A program made the position numbers and the translations under genes. A stretch of DNA of 64,000 bases, from the NCBI GenBank assembly GCA_964559435.1, contig CAZLHI010000005.1, positions 101,741 through 165,740 on the forward strand, read 5' to 3'. Numbering within the stretch: position 1 is the stretch's first letter; each line of letters begins with the position of its first letter. A model generated the notes under the pieces. That model worked only from the letters and a program-made list of their open reading frames with translations. It had not been told where the DNA came from and made no database searches. The DNA is from Hebobacterum sp964559435. Lineage in GTDB: Bacteria > Armatimonadota > Hebobacteria > Hebobacterales > Hebobacteraceae. Positions 18,121-26,044 of this stretch are shown in pieces.

Positions 18121-18307
18121 CCTCGTCTTAGGGGCTCCTTCGCCGGTCCATAGTTTGCCCGCAACGGTCCGACCGTAGCCAGACGGATTGCCGTGCTTGC
18201 CGAGTCCGTGCAGATGTGCCCGGGCCCGCCTGAGTTCCCTCAGCCGCTGGCAGCGTCGCAAGATGTTGGAAATGTGTAGTCTGCGTGCGGAGGTAACGAG
18301 GAAGCCT

Positions 18308-18316
18308 TGATAGAAT
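18308..18316 (+). promoter_or_regulatory. Candidate extended -10 element for dinB
   Basis: TGATAGAAT (18308-18316) matches an extended -10 box. It lies 20 bases before the dinB ATG, so the leader would be only about a dozen bases, and no Shine-Dalgarno sequence is seen there. This suggests a nearly leaderless transcript. No -35 box is evident. Confidence 0.4.
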
Positions 18317-18335
18317 CCTATTGCGCGCTGGTGCC

Positions 18336-19514
18336 ATGGAGCGGTCTACCGGAAAGCGGATAGTACTGCACGTCGACATGGACGCCTTCTACGCGGCCGT
18401 CGAGCAGCGGGACCGTCCCGAGCTCCGCGGACGCCCTGTCATCGTCGGCGGAAGCCCGGAGGGCCGAGGTGTCGTATCGGCTGCGTCTTATGAGGCCCGC
18501 GAGTTCGGCGTGCACTCAGCAATGCCGGCTGCCCAGGCGGCCCGCCTATGTCCGGACGGAATCTTCCTGCCGGTCGACTTCAGGAAATACCGAGCCGCGT
18601 CGGAGCAGATCATGAAGGTACTCGAGCGGCACTCCGACCGGATCGAGCAGATCTCCATTGACGAAGCTTTTCTCGACTTGACCGATCGCTCCCGTGACTT
18701 CCGCGAGGCGGAGCGCACCGCGAAGAAGATCAAGCGCGATATCAGAACAGAGGTGAAGCTCACGGCCTCGATAGGCGTGGGCCCAAACAAGTTCCTGGCC
18801 AAGCTCGGCTCCGATCTCCACAAGCCCGACGGGCTTACCGTGATACGACCGGAAGAGGCCGAGGCCTTCCTCGCTCCGTTGCCGGCGCAGAGGATCTGGG
18901 GAGTCGGCTCCAAGACCGCGGCCCGTCTGGAGGCGGCCGAATTCAGAACCATCGGCGACGTGGCAGCCGCGTCTGTCCCGCAACTCCGTCAGGTCCTGGG
19001 GGCATGGGCGGACGTCGCTCATGAGTTGGCACGGGGGATCGACGAGCGGCCCGTGGAGCCGGTGCGGGAGGCGAAGTCGGTCAGCTCGGAGCAGACGTTC
19101 CCCACAGACCTCCGCGATATTGCTGAGATGCGCCGGGCGCTCGCCGCGCTCAGCGAAGAGGTCGCAGCGCGATTGGGGCGTGAGGAAGCCAGGGCCAGAA
19201 CCGTCGGCATCAAGGTGAGGTTTGGCGATTTCCAGACCATCACACGGCAGACGAAGCTCGCCGAGCCAACGGATCAGCCGGCCGTGGTGCGGCGCGTTGC
19301 CCACGAGCTGCTGGATGGAGTCGAGCGAGAGGAGGAGGGCATTCGACTGCTGGGCGTCCGCGCGGCCGATCTCGAGCACGGCCCCGGGCAACTCTCTCTG
19401 TTCGATGAGAAGGCCCAGCGGCGAGGACAGTTGGAGAGAACGTTGTCCTATCTGCGCAGGCGCTATGGGCCCGACGCCGTGAAGTGGGCTCGAGAGATGG
19501 GGAAGGAAGCCTAA
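18336..19514 (+). CDS. dinB: DNA polymerase IV (Y-family translesion polymerase)
   Basis: This is an error-prone polymerase that copies past damaged bases. The 392-residue product has the catalytic palm motifs LHVDMDAFYAAVEQ (near the N-terminus) and SIDEAFLDLT, a GVGPNKFLAKLGSDLHKPDG segment, the helix-hairpin-helix thumb (WGVGSKTAARL) and the little-finger domain. It ends without a clear beta-clamp motif; GQLSLFDE at about residue 350 (QLSLF) is a good clamp-binding candidate. ATG 18336 is chosen over an upstream in-frame TTG at 18321 because the family starts just before VLHVDMD. Confidence 0.95.
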   Translation: MERSTGKRIVLHVDMDAFYAAVEQRDRPELRGRPVIVGGSPEGRGVVSAASYEAREFGVHSAMPAAQAARLCPDGIFLPVDFRKYRAASEQIMKVLERHSDRIEQISIDEAFLDLTDRSRDFREAERTAKKIKRDIRTEVKLTASIGVGPNKFLAKLGSDLHKPDGLTVIRPEEAEAFLAPLPAQRIWGVGSKTAARLEAAEFRTIGDVAAASVPQLRQVLGAWADVAHELARGIDERPVEPVREAKSVSSEQTFPTDLRDIAEMRRALAALSEEVAARLGREEARARTVGIKVRFGDFQTITRQTKLAEPTDQPAVVRRVAHELLDGVEREEEGIRLLGVRAADLEHGPGQLSLFDEKAQRRGQLERTLSYLRRRYGPDAVKWAREMGKEA

Positions 19515-19554
19515 CCCCTGACCCCCACCGCAAGGCCGCTAGGAGTGGGAAGTC

Positions 19555-20235
19555 CTACCTCGGATGCCCGACGGGGACGATGTACAACGGCGTCTCTCCC
19601 GAAGGCAGGTCCAGCAAGTCCGATATCGCCTGCTCGCGCAGCGCTCCAACCGGAACCGCCCCGAGGCCGAGGGCGACGGCCTGCAAGAGTATGTTCTCCG
19701 CTACGTGACCCACCTCCATGTGTACGTACCGCTCCGCCCGCTCGCCGTACTTGCCCGACGTCCGCGCGTAGACCGCGGTGATCACGAAGTCCAGCGGAGC
19801 TTGCCGCACGAAGTCCTGGCCGAGGGCCGCCAGGGCGAGCTCCCGACGCTGATCCTGCGTGCCGAGCTGAATCAACTTGTGGCCTTTCGGCAGGTACCGG
19901 AAGACCCCCTCGGCGGTGAACAGATAGAGCTCAAGCGGATAGGTGGCACCGGCCGAGGGCGCGGCGCGGAACTGCCGGATCGGGTCAGTGATGCCCTGCC
20001 CGGCCCAGGCGAGTTGCGAGATCTGGTCGAGCGTCAGCGTCTGCTGCGTGAAGTGACGCACGGAGCGACGCTTCGCTATCGCTTCTGGCAGCGACATGCC
20101 GCCTTCCGTCACAGGCGGCGGCAGGACGATCTCCCGGCCCTCGCCTGACGCGGTGCCCTGTCCACAGCCGAGAGTGCCGGGAAGTGTCACGCTGGCTGCC
20201 ATGACCAGGCACAGGATGATCAGCCTTGTCTTCAT
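19555..20235 (-). CDS. Exported SagB/nitroreductase-family protein
   Basis: The 226-residue protein has a signal sequence followed by TLGC (Cys at about residue 23), a possible but imperfect lipobox. The rest is a nitroreductase/SagB-type flavin domain. RRSVRHF opens the fold, APSAGATYPLELYLF is the SagB-type FMN-binding segment, and GLGAVPVGAL with a VPVGHP end closes it. Such proteins bind FMN, and SagB relatives oxidise azolines in peptides, but no peptide cluster is present. Export of an FMN protein is unusual. The start is set at 20235 because GGAGGGG lies 5 bases upstream; the frame is open further without coding character. It is convergent with dinB. Confidence 0.8.
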   Translation of the reverse strand: MKTRLIILCLVMAASVTLPGTLGCGQGTASGEGREIVLPPPVTEGGMSLPEAIAKRRSVRHFTQQTLTLDQISQLAWAGQGITDPIRQFRAAPSAGATYPLELYLFTAEGVFRYLPKGHKLIQLGTQDQRRELALAALGQDFVRQAPLDFVITAVYARTSGKYGERAERYVHMEVGHVAENILLQAVALGLGAVPVGALREQAISDLLDLPSGETPLYIVPVGHPR

Positions 20236-20613
20236 GGCTCCCCTCCGTCTTCCCTTCGAGTTTCCTTCGATCGGCCGTTCCACGATTCCGGCCCAGCTCC
20301 TGCGCTCGCGGTAAGCAAACATGTCCAGTTGGGTTTCGTCGAATTCGCTGCCAACACGAGTTTCCCAGCCGCGGGGAGATACAGATGGGCTCGTACGAGC
20401 GTCTAATAGCGTAAGCTACAAGCGAGGGGGTCTGGCGATGACACGATGTGTCTGGCGAGTGGCGCTTCCGGGGTGCCTTTGCTTGCCGGCACGAGTTTGA
20501 AGACCGACGACGTGAAGACCCTGGAGCGCTGCCGCCCAAGTTCAGGTCGTCCGGTTCTCTGCTGCTCTCCGTCGGAGCAGATTCTGGAGTCTCTACAGGA
20601 AGACAGTTCGAAG
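20236..20613. other. Non-coding stretch between two minus-strand genes
   Basis: No coding frame with natural amino-acid composition, no tRNA, and no recognisable riboswitch is seen here. The only signals are the ribosome-binding site of the nitroreductase gene at the left edge and the terminator hairpin at the right edge. I could not identify a convincing promoter for the nitroreductase gene. Confidence 0.5.
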
Positions 20614-20645
20614 AGAGGCGCCGCCCGCCAGAGGGCGGCGCCTCT
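20614..20645 (-). terminator. Strong hairpin terminator after the HTH-GspE gene
   Basis: AGAGGCGCCGCCC (20614-20626) and GGGCGGCGCCTCT (20633-20645) form a perfect 13-bp stem with a 6-base loop, starting 14 bases beyond the stop codon of the minus-strand ATPase gene. The following minus-strand bases are pyrimidine-rich (CTTCGAACTGTCTTCC) but without a long T-run, so termination strength is uncertain. Confidence 0.65.
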
Positions 20646-20659
20646 TCCTGTATGTGGCT

Positions 20660-22177
20660 TCAGTCTCCGTTGCTCGGCACCACGCGTGCGGCCTCGGCCA
20701 CGCTTGTGATGCCTTCTGCGGCCTTGCGCAGTCCGTCTGCGGCCAATGTGGTCATCCCATTCCGAACGGCCGCCTCCTCCATCTCCTCCTTTGGGGCACG
20801 ACGAGCGATGAGGCGCTGGATCTCGCGGTTAACCTCGAGTACTTCGTAGATCCCCGTTCTTCCTCGGTAGCCAGTCCCACGGCAGTTGTCGCAACCCGCC
20901 CCACACATGAACTTCGGCATGTCCGGGAGCTGGTATCCGCCAACGCGCGCTTGCTCGGCCAGCGGTGACAGCAGGTTGAAGTCCGGCTCATCCGGCTGGC
21001 CGCACTCGGAGCAGATCCTCCGCACGAGGCGCTGAGCCGAGACGTAGATCAGGCTCTGCGAGAGCAGGGAGGGCTCAAGTCCCATGTCGAGCAAACGTGC
21101 GATGACCTCGACGGCGCTGGACGCGTGCATCTGGGTCAGCATGAGATGGCCGGTCAGCGCTATCTGGGCGCAGATCTCGGCACTCTCGAGTGTCCTCATA
21201 TTGCCGCACATCACCACATCGGGATCATGCCGCATGAAGGACCTCAGAGCGGCCTCGTAGGTATAGCCAGCCTTCCTGTTGACCGCGGTCTGCGTGACAT
21301 GAGGCAGCGCGTACTCGACTGGATCCTCGACCGTCATGGTCTTCTTCTGCGGGCCAATGGCCTCCAGCATGCCCGCGTAGAGAATGCTGGTCTTACCAGA
21401 GCCCGTCGGACCGGCGACGATGAGCATTCCGCAGGGCTCGTGTAGGGCGCGCCTGTACGCGGCCAGGTCGCGATCAGACATTCCGTGTGGCCCGTCAAGA
21501 CGTATCAGAGTATCCGCCTGCGGAAGCAGCCGCATGGCGACGCTCTCACCGTATGTCGCAGGGATGGTCGCCGTTCGCACGTCGTACTCCTTGTCGCTCA
21601 TCGTGAATGAGAATCGCCCGTCGTGCGGTATGCCCCGCTGGTCGAGTGGAATGCCTGCATAAGCCTTGATGCAGGAGAGGAATGCTCCATGGGCGGACCG
21701 AGGGAGTCGCATGGCTTCATGCAGGACTCCGTCGAGTCGCTCCCGCACAGTTGTCCCGTCGCGCGCGGCGTCGATGTGGACATCGGTGGCTGCGTCCTTC
21801 GCGGCACTGGCGAGGATCCCGCGGAAGAGACGCTCTATAGCCTTCTCTTCCTCTGTCGCTGGGTAGCCGGGCAGCACCCGATCCAGCGAGACGTCGTCCA
21901 CGGCGTCGGCCCCAGCCGGGATCCGCGAGAGGGCCTCGCTGATATCGCCGACGTTGACCGAGGCGGCCGACGGGTGCGTCATCTTCGAGAAGTTCTCCAG
22001 ATCGGACCGCTTGAATCGCCATTGGCGGCCCACCTTGAAGCCTTGTACACGTCCCTGATTCTGCCAGCGGTACAGGGTCGAGCGGCTCACCCCAAGGGCC
22101 GCTGCCGCCTGTTCGAGGCTGAACATCTCCTCAGATTCGGCCTGCTGAGACTTGGAGGAACGCCTGCGCCTGCGCAT
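20660..22177 (-). CDS. GspE/PilB-type ATPase with N-terminal excisionase-like HTH and altered Walker B
   Basis: The 505-residue protein joins a MerR/excisionase-type helix-turn-helix (residues 18-65, EQAAAALGVSRSTLYRWQNQ then GFKVGRQWRFKRSDL) to a type II secretion/type IV pilus ATPase. It has Walker A GPTGSGKTS (256-264), the Asp box VEDPVEY, a His box TGHLMLTQMH, and a four-cysteine zinc site (389, 392, 429, 432). The usual Walker B DPDxxxxGEIRD reads DPDVVMCGNMRT: the catalytic Glu is Asn 326 and the last Asp is Thr. The usual N-terminal partner-binding domain is replaced by the HTH. Start 22177 has GGGAGG 8 bases upstream. It diverges from comEC. A pilus or DNA-uptake link is inference. 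Confidence 0.85.
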   Translation of the reverse strand: MRRRRRSSKSQQAESEEMFSLEQAAAALGVSRSTLYRWQNQGRVQGFKVGRQWRFKRSDLENFSKMTHPSAASVNVGDISEALSRIPAGADAVDDVSLDRVLPGYPATEEEKAIERLFRGILASAAKDAATDVHIDAARDGTTVRERLDGVLHEAMRLPRSAHGAFLSCIKAYAGIPLDQRGIPHDGRFSFTMSDKEYDVRTATIPATYGESVAMRLLPQADTLIRLDGPHGMSDRDLAAYRRALHEPCGMLIVAGPTGSGKTSILYAGMLEAIGPQKKTMTVEDPVEYALPHVTQTAVNRKAGYTYEAALRSFMRHDPDVVMCGNMRTLESAEICAQIALTGHLMLTQMHASSAVEVIARLLDMGLEPSLLSQSLIYVSAQRLVRRICSECGQPDEPDFNLLSPLAEQARVGGYQLPDMPKFMCGAGCDNCRGTGYRGRTGIYEVLEVNREIQRLIARRAPKEEMEEAAVRNGMTTLAADGLRKAAEGITSVAEAARVVPSNGD

Positions 22178-22221
22178 TGCTGTAACCTCCCTGGGGATAG
22201 TTGCATAGAGTCTCATGAGCT

Positions 22222-22249
22222 ATTATGCCACATTACGCTCATATGTCAA
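22222..22249 (-). promoter_or_regulatory. Promoter of the HTH-GspE gene
   Basis: On the minus strand TTGACA (22249-22244) and CATAAT (22227-22222) are 16 bases apart, giving a start near 22215 and a leader of about 38 bases. The 202-base divergent region is markedly AT-richer than its surroundings. On the plus strand TGATACACT (22269-22277) is a weak extended -10 candidate for comEC. Confidence 0.75.
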
Positions 22250-22379
22250 GAACGATTTTGCCTTATTTTGATACACTATGCCAATCACCGCCAGTGCCCC
22301 TAGAATCCAGGTGTGTCGAGACCTCAACCTTCCAAGAGGTAGAAAGCTGTCAGTTGAATAACATGTAGCCGCCAGTGAT

Positions 22380-23999
22380 ATGTGGGACCTCGCACATCGG
22401 CCGCTGGTATGCACAGCCTTGAGCTTCGCGGTGGGCATCGCCGTGATGTCGGCTGCTGGCGGCCTTGGGCTGGCAGCGCTAGGACTGGTGGCCGCGTGTG
22501 TGGTCGCGGCGCTGGCTGTGAGGAGACGGGGCTTGGCGGCTGGGTTCGCACTGTTGGGCCTGGCAGGAGCGGTTGGCGGGCTGACGTTCCTCCTGAGTTG
22601 CGAGAAAGGCACCGGCGACGTGTCCGCCTTACCTCCTGGCGGGCAGACGCTGGTGGGGACGGTCGCCGAGGCGCCGCACCGGTCGCGCAGTGCATGGCGC
22701 TTCGTGCTTGAGGTCGAGGGGCACGCGGGGCGCGGCCGGTTTGAGCCAATGTCGGGCCGAGTGTACGTGCGGTTGACGTCGAACGAAGCGGTGCAGCGCG
22801 GCCAACGGTGGCGGCTGACGGGGAAGCTGCGAGCACCGCGGGAGGCGGCGAATCCGGGACAGCGCTCTGAGGCCTCGTGGCTTGCACCTCTCAAGGTCTC
22901 CGGCGTGCTGACTGTAGGCGACGAGCAGTTGGCTGAGCTCCTGGGCCCCGGACGACTGGGCCCGATTTCGGCCCATGCCTTCGCCGCGCAGCAGCGAGCC
23001 GTGCGGCTCCTTGAACGACATGTATCCGGCCCCTATCGGGAACTCACAGCCGCGGTCGCGGCGAGCGTGATCTTTGGAGTGCACGCGGCGCCTCCACCCT
23101 ACGAGATTCGCGAGATCTTCCGCCGCGCAGGCACCATTCATCTGCTCGTGGTCTCGGGAGCGATCGTCTCGATGGTGTTTGCCCTTGTGTTCCTGCCGGG
23201 GCGCGTGGGTGCAACCTGGCGCCGGATGCTTGCGGAGCGGCAGTCTGGCTGGCCCAGCGGCGCCCGAGGGCGTGTGCGCTTGCGCCCCGGACTCTGGGCG
23301 GCAGGAGTGGGCGTGGTAGTGGTGATCTACTACGCCACCTTGACAGAGGGTGGCCCGGCCGTAGCGCGGGCCGCGGTGATGGGGGTGATCACAGGGATCG
23401 CGATAGGCTTGAGGCGAGTTCCGGCCGTGGCGCGGGAGCACGGTCTGAACGTGGATTACTACACGATTCTTGCCGCGGCCGGGCTCGTGCTCCTCGCGGC
23501 GACCCCCGAAGCGCTGTTCTATCCCGGATTCCAACTCTCGTTCGCCGCGGTGTGGGCCATTCTCTACCTCACCCCGAAGGCGATCTGGCTGCTGGGCTGG
23601 CTTCCCACGTGGCTCGGCTACATCGTGGTGGGCACGATTGCCGCCCAGCTCGCGACCTTTCCTATTCTCGCCTGGCACTACGGGCAGGCCCCTATTGCCG
23701 GCTTCGGTGCCAACCTGTTCGCCATCCCACTTGCCGCGGTTGTGCTCGTATCCGGGATGACGACGTGTGCTCTGGGCACCCTATTCCCCTGGCTCGCGCC
23801 CCTCGCTGGCTGGGTGTGCGGGCACGCCACCCGGGCTATGATCTGGACCAGCGCCGCCTTTGCCTCACTGCCCGGGGCCGCCGTCGACATAGCTCGGCCG
23901 GACTCCCTGGCGATCATCCTGTGGTATGCTGGACTGGTCGCGCTCGGCGCGGGAATCCGCCGTCTTCGATCCAGGTGTGAGAGGGGATCGCCCGCCTAG
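22380..23999 (+). CDS. comEC: ComEC/Rec2-family DNA-uptake channel, membrane part only
   Basis: ComEC forms the inner-membrane channel for single-stranded DNA during transformation. The 539-residue product has N-terminal membrane segments and a soluble OB-like region (residues about 1-190), then the competence domain with many membrane helices, including the HLLVVSGAIVSMVFAL segment around residue 260. It ends after the last helix. The metallo-beta-lactamase domain that normally finishes ComEC is missing from this gene and is encoded separately at 25091. No Shine-Dalgarno sequence is obvious before ATG 22380. It diverges from the HTH-GspE ATPase gene. Confidence 0.88.
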   Translation: MWDLAHRPLVCTALSFAVGIAVMSAAGGLGLAALGLVAACVVAALAVRRRGLAAGFALLGLAGAVGGLTFLLSCEKGTGDVSALPPGGQTLVGTVAEAPHRSRSAWRFVLEVEGHAGRGRFEPMSGRVYVRLTSNEAVQRGQRWRLTGKLRAPREAANPGQRSEASWLAPLKVSGVLTVGDEQLAELLGPGRLGPISAHAFAAQQRAVRLLERHVSGPYRELTAAVAASVIFGVHAAPPPYEIREIFRRAGTIHLLVVSGAIVSMVFALVFLPGRVGATWRRMLAERQSGWPSGARGRVRLRPGLWAAGVGVVVVIYYATLTEGGPAVARAAVMGVITGIAIGLRRVPAVAREHGLNVDYYTILAAAGLVLLAATPEALFYPGFQLSFAAVWAILYLTPKAIWLLGWLPTWLGYIVVGTIAAQLATFPILAWHYGQAPIAGFGANLFAIPLAAVVLVSGMTTCALGTLFPWLAPLAGWVCGHATRAMIWTSAAFASLPGAAVDIARPDSLAIILWYAGLVALGAGIRRLRSRCERGSPA

Positions 24000-24025
24000 A
24001 ACTCCAGATCCGCCAGCCGCGTCCA

Positions 24026-25084
24026 ATGGACAGGATGCAGCACATACGGTGCGACAACTGCGGCACGGACAACCCCGATGATGTCAGCGAGTGCCTCTAC
24101 TGCGGGCGACCGCTCGTCGGCACGTCGGCCGTCAGGCATAGCAGCACAGCACGCTACAGGCGGCCCATCCCTGGCTGCGTGTGGGGGTTGGCTGCAGTCC
24201 CAATCGGCTTCCTGGTCCTCTACGGGCTCCCGGTGCTCGCGTACGTTGCGGTGCCTTTTCTGGTTATTCTCGCGCTTTGGACCCTCTGGGCCGCACGAGC
24301 ACCAGAACCTCCTGACGCCTGGAAACAGACTCCCGCTGGCCCTGTGTGGGATTGGATGTACACGGCCATCGCGGTCCTGGCCTGCGCACATGCCATAGTG
24401 TCCTCAATCATGTTCTCCCGGGGGCTCATGCCGCCCACCATGCGCTCGGGCAAGTTCGACGCGTGCGAGAGTCTCTGGTACGCATCGGCCGGACTCCTGG
24501 TCCTCAGTCTCCTCATGGCGGCAGCCGCAAGATCAACAGGACGCCGAGTCGCTTCGTTCTCGGCGTTCATGGCCGCGTGGCTTGCGTTCGCGGCCGGCCT
24601 TGCCTTGCCCATCCATTGCCGCGAAGTAGCTGGCATTCGCAAAGGCATCTGCCTCTCTAACACGAAGGACCTCAGCCTCGCCCTGCTGATGTACGCGGAA
24701 GACAACGGCGTGCTCCCGAGCGCCGACGCTTGGTGCGATTCCCTCTCTCCGTACCTCAAGAACCCCGACATCTTCCGCTGCCCCGAAGCTCCCGACGCTG
24801 ACTGCGCCTACGCCTTCAACTCCTCCCTTAGCGAGGCCGCGCTCGCCGACATCACTGACCCCGCGTCTATGATCCTCTTGTTCGAATCTGACAGGGGTTG
24901 GAATGTTCAGGGCGGCCCGGAACTCCTCCCGGTGGAAGCGCGACACTTGCGAGGCGACAACTACGGCTTTGCGGGCGGCCACGCCGCCTGGCTTCATCGC
25001 GACCGCATCCTGTCCGGCGATACCGACTATACTTGGTCACCCGCTGCCGAGCACAAGGAGCCCCCTTCCGACCTCACGAACTAA
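24026..25084 (+). CDS. Zinc-ribbon membrane protein with pilin/DUF1559-like C-terminal domain
   Basis: The 352-residue protein begins with a zinc ribbon (CDNCGTDNPDDVSECLYC, residues 9-26). Several hydrophobic segments follow between about residues 50 and 210. The C-terminal 140 residues resemble the globular part of DUF1559/pseudopilin-like proteins: SNTKDLSLALLMYAEDNGVL, PYLKNPDIFRCPEAP, and an ending of the RHLRGDNYGFAGGHAAWLH type. There is no prepilin cleavage signal, because the domain sits after a membrane anchor. It lies between the two halves of comEC with 26- and 6-base gaps, so it is probably co-expressed with them. Function unknown. Confidence 0.65.
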   Translation: MDRMQHIRCDNCGTDNPDDVSECLYCGRPLVGTSAVRHSSTARYRRPIPGCVWGLAAVPIGFLVLYGLPVLAYVAVPFLVILALWTLWAARAPEPPDAWKQTPAGPVWDWMYTAIAVLACAHAIVSSIMFSRGLMPPTMRSGKFDACESLWYASAGLLVLSLLMAAAARSTGRRVASFSAFMAAWLAFAAGLALPIHCREVAGIRKGICLSNTKDLSLALLMYAEDNGVLPSADAWCDSLSPYLKNPDIFRCPEAPDADCAYAFNSSLSEAALADITDPASMILLFESDRGWNVQGGPELLPVEARHLRGDNYGFAGGHAAWLHRDRILSGDTDYTWSPAAEHKEPPSDLTN

Positions 25085-25090
25085 CCGGCC

Positions 25091-26044
25091 ATGGCGCGCC
25101 TGCGTCGTGAACGCGTTCTCCTGCTCGCCCTCCTCGCGGCGGTCATCATCGTCTGGGGGCTCATCGCCTCGGAGATGCGGCAGGATCTCACCATCACCGT
25201 CTTCGACGTCGGCCAGGGCGACTGCATCCTCGTGCAGGCGCCGGGCGGGCGAACCATGCTGGTGGATGCGGGGGGACGCCAGGGCCGGGAGGCGAGCGGC
25301 TGGGACATCGGCAGCCAAGTAGTCGTCCCGGCGTTGATGGCGCGGGGCGTGGGCCGAATCGATGTCCTCGTCATCACACACCCACACGAAGATCACATCG
25401 GCGGAGCGGCAGCTGTGCTGGACGCGGTGCCAGTCGGCATCGTCCTCGACCCCATGCTGGAGACGGACAGCGGAACGTACCGGGATCTACTGAGACAGAT
25501 ACGGGAGCAAGGAATAGCGCACCACCGGGCCACTGAGGGACAACGGCTGAACCTGGGCAGAGGGGTCTACGCGGAGGTCCTCAACCCGCCTGAGCCGCGG
25601 TTCAGCGACACCGGCTCAGACCTCAACGACAACTCGGTGGTCCTGCGCTTGGTATACGATGATTTGAGCGTCCTGCTCCCAGCCGACATCGATGAGGCCG
25701 GCGCCTACCGGATGGCGTGGCTGGGAGACTCCGTCAACTCGACCATACTCGAGGTCCCGCACCACGGGGCCCCCGAGCCGGCTGTTCCCGAGTTCATCGA
25801 AGCGGTCACTCCTGACCTGGCAATAGTCAGCGTGGGCTACGACAATCCGTACGGCCATCCGAGCGACGAAATGCTGCGGGAGCTGGCGCGTGTCGGGTCG
25901 AAGATCATGAGAACAGACCGCGACGGGGCTGTCACGGTCAAGATACGGCCGCCGGAGTGGTGGGCCGTCGGATCATCCGGGCGCGCTGGAACGCATGGCG
26001 TCTCGGGTCGCGTCGCGCAAAGTGCGGCCGTGGGAGTGAGATGA
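25091..26044 (+). CDS. ComEC-type metallo-beta-lactamase domain protein, membrane-anchored
   Basis: The 317-residue protein has one N-terminal membrane segment (residues about 9-26) and a metallo-beta-lactamase domain of the ComEC C-terminal type: VFDVGQGDCILVQ, the zinc motif HPHEDHIGG, DNSVVLRLVYDDLSVLLPADI, EVPHHGA and YGHPSDEML. In ComEC proteins this domain is thought to act on the non-transported DNA strand. Here it is a separate gene two positions after the membrane part, and its anchor would place it outside the cytoplasmic membrane. The end (ATGA) overlaps folP. Confidence 0.85.
   Translation: MARLRRERVLLLALLAAVIIVWGLIASEMRQDLTITVFDVGQGDCILVQAPGGRTMLVDAGGRQGREASGWDIGSQVVVPALMARGVGRIDVLVITHPHEDHIGGAAAVLDAVPVGIVLDPMLETDSGTYRDLLRQIREQGIAHHRATEGQRLNLGRGVYAEVLNPPEPRFSDTGSDLNDNSVVLRLVYDDLSVLLPADIDEAGAYRMAWLGDSVNSTILEVPHHGAPEPAVPEFIEAVTPDLAIVSVGYDNPYGHPSDEMLRELARVGSKIMRTDRDGAVTVKIRPPEWWAVGSSGRAGTHGVSGRVAQSAAVGVR

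Noticed and set aside
19555..20322. The longer 255-codon form of the nitroreductase-like gene
   Set aside because: The first 29 codons lack coding character, and a strong GGAGGGG precedes the internal ATG at 20235.
20446..20849. Overlapping short plus-strand frames downstream of the HTH-GspE gene
   Set aside because: They run through the perfect terminator hairpin and the opposite-strand gene, and look like noise.
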